Shown one piece after another: positions 63,212-64,000 of a stretch of DNA of 64,000 nt; within the stretch, counting starts at the first letter, position 1; every line of letters starts with the position of its first letter. Source of the DNA: Rattus norvegicus (taxonomy: Eukaryota; Chordata; Mammalia; Rodentia; Muridae); NCBI RefSeq assembly GCF_036323735.1, contig NC_086020.1, positions 124,487,210-124,551,209 on the forward strand. The letters are read 5' to 3'. Under the pieces are notes generated by a model. That model did no database searches, was not told the origin of the DNA, and worked only from the letters and a program-made list of their open reading frames with translations. The position numbers were made by a program, and so were the translations under genes.

Positions 63212-64000
63212 AATAGAGATTATCATGAACATTTTGAAAGTCCAAATAAGGAAACAAAACCTGAGAATTAAGATCATGTCTGTCTCAGGTAGAAGCTGCC
63301 CCTGCCTCTGCATGTGGTATATAGCATTCCCAGACATGACCTCAGCTCACACTCAGGGTAACTGACTGACTTTTAAATAAGCACATGGTATCACTTCATT
63401 TACTCTTAATATCTTTAATGGCAATACTGTGAAGTGAAAATGGTTGTAATTCACTAAAGTCTTCCAAATATGGATTTTCATTTTTTACATTGAAAGGGGC
63501 TGCAATATTAATTCTTAGATGCAGGATATATGTTGTGTGTGTGGAGGGGTAGGGTTGCATATCCACAACAAAAAGTGAGTAGTTGAATTTTTATAATTTA
63601 GAATTGGGGAACATGTAGAAAACCAGGTACTACATACTAGTCAGAATGTCCTCACTAAAGTGGGTCTATGGTCTAAAACCTAACCTTGTGTACTTTCTCA
63701 TTCTGATATCTCTCCAACACACTATTGGCATTACTTAGTAGAAGAGAATTTCACTGTTAAATTTAAATTATTTTCTATTTTTATTCAGCTATATTTCTAT
63801 ATTAAATAAGAAGTTATTTCCTGGAGTTCATTTTACACAAGACTACTTATTTTTTCTATGGTTACATTATTAACGTTAAATAGTTCCTTTTTTTTTTTAA
63901 CCATAGTAATGTCTTAAGCACTTACGCAGTATATTAAGATGACAGCAGGTTTCACGTATTTTCAGATTACTTGTCTTGTGAGTGCTGCAGAGTGGGTTTG
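63212..64000. other. Unassigned AT-rich sequence to window end
   Basis: Nothing is recognised. A T10 run lies at about 63889-63898. Confidence 0.45.

Noticed and set aside
63012..63365. 117-codon plus-strand frame
   Set aside because: Its first half is the URR1-like transposon, which encodes no protein.

Overview
The window looks like nuclear DNA from a murine rodent, most probably rat (Rattus). The basis is repeat content: LINE-1 copies that match my recollection of the rat L1 ORF1, ORF2 and 3'UTR closely, B1/B2/B3/B4-type SINEs, two copies of a rodent hAT element (URR1-like), and long CA/GT, CT/GA and tetranucleotide microsatellites. Base composition is AT-rich with few CpGs and no CpG island. 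I find no convincing cellular protein-coding exon, tRNA, rRNA or other RNA gene. All recognisable coding sequence is retrotransposon-derived, so this reads as intergenic or deep-intronic DNA. Family names come from recognition by eye, not from a database search.

Layout. 1-7.4 kb: mostly unassigned sequence with a TG/TA tract (0.5-1.1 kb), CT and TG tracts and one possible MIR. 7.5 kb: a 72-bp L1 insertion with a perfect 17-bp target-site duplication (TSD). 8.7-9.2 kb: an older L1 3'UTR. 9.2-17.5 kb: unassigned sequence with a URR1-like and a MIR-like element. 17.5-18.1 kb: an old Lx-type L1 3' end. 21.8-23.2 kb: a young-looking, 5'-truncated, minus-strand L1 whose ORF2 C-terminal frame is still open. 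27.6-34.06 kb: the dominant feature, a near-full-length plus-strand L1 with 5'UTR, broken ORF1, broken ORF2, 3'UTR with a G-quadruplex motif, and an exact 15-bp TSD. 34-41 kb: unassigned DNA with striking simple repeats (a 131-bp pure purine tract, TCTA repeats, a TG/CG tract) and a B1. 41.8-50.3 kb: SINEs, an apparent tail-only retrotransposition scar, an internally deleted L1, a MIR and an AAC-repeat tract. 51.8-53.2 kb: an ancient L1 fragment. 54-59.5 kb: B4, B3 and L1 3' fragments and more microsatellites. 61.73-61.86 kb: a 54-bp-arm inverted repeat that no recognised repeat explains. 63.0-63.2 kb: a second URR1-like element.

No genes act together here. The coherent story is retrotransposition: L1-encoded endonuclease and reverse transcriptase, acting in trans for SINEs, explain most of the identifiable sequence. 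Several elements keep junctions clear enough to show target-primed reverse transcription, internal deletion and poly(A)-only insertion. I did not find evidence of a new biological system. The best candidates for a second look are the inverted repeat at 61.7 kb and the small L1-mediated scars.
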